From Haloferax litoreum (GTDB taxonomy: Archaea; Halobacteriota; Halobacteria; Halobacteriales; Haloferacaceae), in the NCBI RefSeq assembly GCF_009674605.1, contig NZ_WKJO01000001.1, positions 2,108,001 to 2,172,000 on the forward strand: a stretch of 64,000 nt of DNA, in the 5' to 3' direction. The translations under genes were made by a program, and so were the position numbers. Positions within the stretch are counted from its first letter, which is position 1. The number at the start of each line of letters is the position of its first letter. The notes beneath the pieces are model-generated. The model worked only from the letters and a program-made list of their open reading frames with translations, was not told the DNA's origin and ran no database searches. Positions 63,913-64,000 of the stretch are shown in pieces.

Positions 63913-64000
63913 GACCGAGGACCGCCAGACAGTGACGTACTGCGCGGCAGTCCGTCCCGCTCTCCGACCGAGAAGGCTTAGGAACCCGGGTCACTAGGCG

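Overview
The window is haloarchaeal chromosome (class Halobacteria, most likely a Haloferax-like member of Haloferacales). The evidence is the acidic proteome, GC-rich codon use, the archaeal RNA polymerase/ribosomal protein operon, leaderless genes with TATA boxes about 26-28 nt before the ATG, Tat lipoproteins and archaeal tRNAs. The genus is an inference; no rRNA, CRISPR array or intact insertion sequence was seen.

Layout. 0-6.2 kb: the minus-strand operon tRNA-Ser(GCT), rps13, rps4, rps11, rpoD, tRNA-Leu(CAG), rpl18e, rpl13, rps9, rpoN, rpoK, eno, rps2, with overlapping or abutting frames. 6.3-14.4 kb: a thioredoxin-like protein, a TetR regulator, a zinc-ribbon membrane protein, an RND/MMPL exporter with a COG1361 surface partner, a tandem UspA protein and MoaA. 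14.5-20.8 kb: an Mrp/Nbp35 ATPase with a small partner, then a tightly packed trio (degenerate RecA-like protein, 99-aa protein, family B DNA polymerase with damaged catalytic motifs), a family 4 uracil-DNA glycosylase and a DUF2064-like protein. 20.8-23.7 kb: tRNA-Ser(TGA) with a duplicated 3' end, an acetyltransferase, a CPBP protease, DUF5785 and uridine kinase. 23.8-30.5 kb: a branched-chain amino-acid ABC transporter (livH-livM-livG-livF on minus), facing a solute-binding lipoprotein whose two halves are in circularly permuted order. 30.6-43.0 kb: a GNAT enzyme, tRNA-Thr(TGT), a quinone oxidoreductase, small zinc and wHTH proteins, a tRNA-like sequence, sdhC-sdhD-sdhB-sdhA, an AstE-like amidohydrolase divergent from a RimK/retropepsin fusion, an AlkA-like glycosylase, a 3-hydroxyacyl-CoA dehydrogenase/crotonase fusion and tRNA-Glu(TTC).

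43-50.5 kb is a looser accessory stretch downstream of tRNA-Glu. It has an AT-rich patch, short lineage-specific proteins, a cupin, an SLC13/RCK permease, a CNNM/CBS protein and wHTH proteins. 50.5-64 kb: an MgtC/DUF4010 protein, DsbB, a CRY-DASH photolyase, an HTH membrane protein, the compact prkA1-prkA2-yeaH-spoVR operon and an SAM methyltransferase.

The strongest candidates for something new are the permuted binding protein, the RecA-like/small protein/inactive PolB trio (reminiscent in layout of the bacterial ImuA-ImuB mutasome), the double-PrkA/YeaH/SpoVR operon, and hairpins downstream of two tRNAs that carry a copy of the tRNA T-arm and its mirror image.
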